Positions 4,724-5,127 of a stretch of 5,127 nucleotides of DNA are shown here, piece after piece. Each line of letters begins with the position of its first letter. Positions within the stretch are counted from its first letter, which is position 1. Origin of the DNA: an uncultured Clostridia bacterium (GTDB taxonomy: Bacteria; Bacillota; Clostridia; Oscillospirales; Oscillospiraceae); NCBI GenBank assembly GCA_938023775.1, contig CALJDB010000185.1, positions 1 to 5,127 of the forward strand, in the 5' to 3' direction. The position numbers were made by a program, and so were the translations under genes. The notes beneath the pieces were generated by a model, which made no database searches, was not told where the DNA came from, and worked only from the letters and a program-made list of their open reading frames with translations.

Positions 4724-5127
4724 ATGATCACGGAGCTCGACCTCTCCGGTCTGGACCTTGGCCAGATCCAAGCCTTTCTCGTCAGCGCCCAGACCAGCAA
4801 CTTCACCAAGGCGGCGGAGCTGCTGCACCTGACGCAGCCCGTCATCAGCAAGCGCATCGCCTCGCTGGAGGGCAAGCTCGGCTTTCAGCTTTTTATCCGC
4901 TGGCGGCGCACCATCCGGCTCACGCCGGCGGGAAAAATTCTTGCCACAGCGTGGAAGGATCTCTTAAACCACGTTATGGCGCCCATCAACCGCGCCGCGG
5001 CGTCCCAGCGGGGCTTTACCCAGCATCTGACGATCGGCTACTGCGCGAACGCGCACATGTACCAGATCGGAGACCACTTTCTCCGCTCTTACCCGAACGT
5101 CAACCTCTCCTTCGTGCAGGCACAGTA
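4724..5127 (+). CDS. LysR-family transcriptional regulator, N-terminal part
   Basis: ATG 4724 follows AAGGAGG (4710-4716) by 7 bases, and this site overlaps the DUF2284 stop codon, so the two genes are very likely cotranscribed. The 134 codons in the window contain the LysR winged helix-turn-helix: QIQAFLVSAQTSNFTKAAEL (14-33), the recognition segment TQPVISKRIASLEGKLG (37-53), QLFIRWRRTIRLTPAGK (55-71), then a linker helix. The effector-binding domain begins near LTIGY (102-106) and runs off the right edge. LysR proteins are often divergent from their targets. This one ends a same-strand row, so its target may lie further right, or it may regulate this operon. Its ligand cannot be inferred. 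Confidence 0.93.
   Translation, partial: MITELDLSGLDLGQIQAFLVSAQTSNFTKAAELLHLTQPVISKRIASLEGKLGFQLFIRWRRTIRLTPAGKILATAWKDLLNHVMAPINRAAASQRGFTQHLTIGYCANAHMYQIGDHFLRSYPNVNLSFVQAQ

Overview
The window is GC-rich, densely packed bacterial DNA. Most third codon positions are G or C, and nearly every gene has a strong AGGAGG-type ribosome binding site. With the gene content, this suggests a high-GC anaerobic member of the Clostridia (Bacillota), for example a gut Oscillospiraceae-type organism. The taxonomic placement is inference; the sequence contains no taxonomic marker.

Layout. (1) Positions 1-414, minus strand: the N-terminal 138 residues of a uroporphyrinogen-decarboxylase-fold (MtaA/MtbA/CmuA-like) methyltransferase that runs off the left edge. 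(2) Positions 415-557: a 143-bp divergent promoter region with two adjacent small palindromes. (3) Positions 558-1883, plus: an AraC-family regulator with an N-terminal PocR-type sensory domain. (4) Positions 1884-1980: a leader with a sigma70-like promoter and a small hairpin. (5) Positions 1981-2625, plus: a MtaC/MtbC/MttC-type corrinoid (B12-binding) methyl-carrier protein. (6) Positions 2626-2717: a near-perfect 17-bp hairpin with a short T tract, a terminator or attenuator inside the gene row. (7) Positions 2718-4187, plus: a short [2Fe-2S]/ASKHA ATP-dependent reductive activator of corrinoid proteins (RACE/RACo/RamA-like in function). (8) Positions 4184-4711, plus: a Cys-rich DUF2284 protein whose start overlaps the activator's stop by 4 bases. 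(9) Positions 4724 to the right edge, plus: the N-terminal 134 residues of a LysR-family regulator.

How the genes fit together. The corrinoid protein would carry a methyl group on cobalt. The UROD-fold enzyme would move that methyl group onto or off the corrinoid. The activator would re-reduce the corrinoid from inactive Co(II) to Co(I) at the cost of ATP. The PocR-AraC protein, placed between the two transferase components, is the natural candidate regulator. No MttB/MtgB-type or other substrate-specific methyltransferase is visible, so the methyl donor cannot be named from this window. The least explained part is the Cys-rich DUF2284 gene translationally coupled to the activator. A redox or metal-handling role in corrinoid activation is a reasonable hypothesis, not a demonstrated one. 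No gene-free stretch exceeds 143 bases. I saw no RNA gene, CRISPR array, insertion sequence or cobalamin riboswitch.
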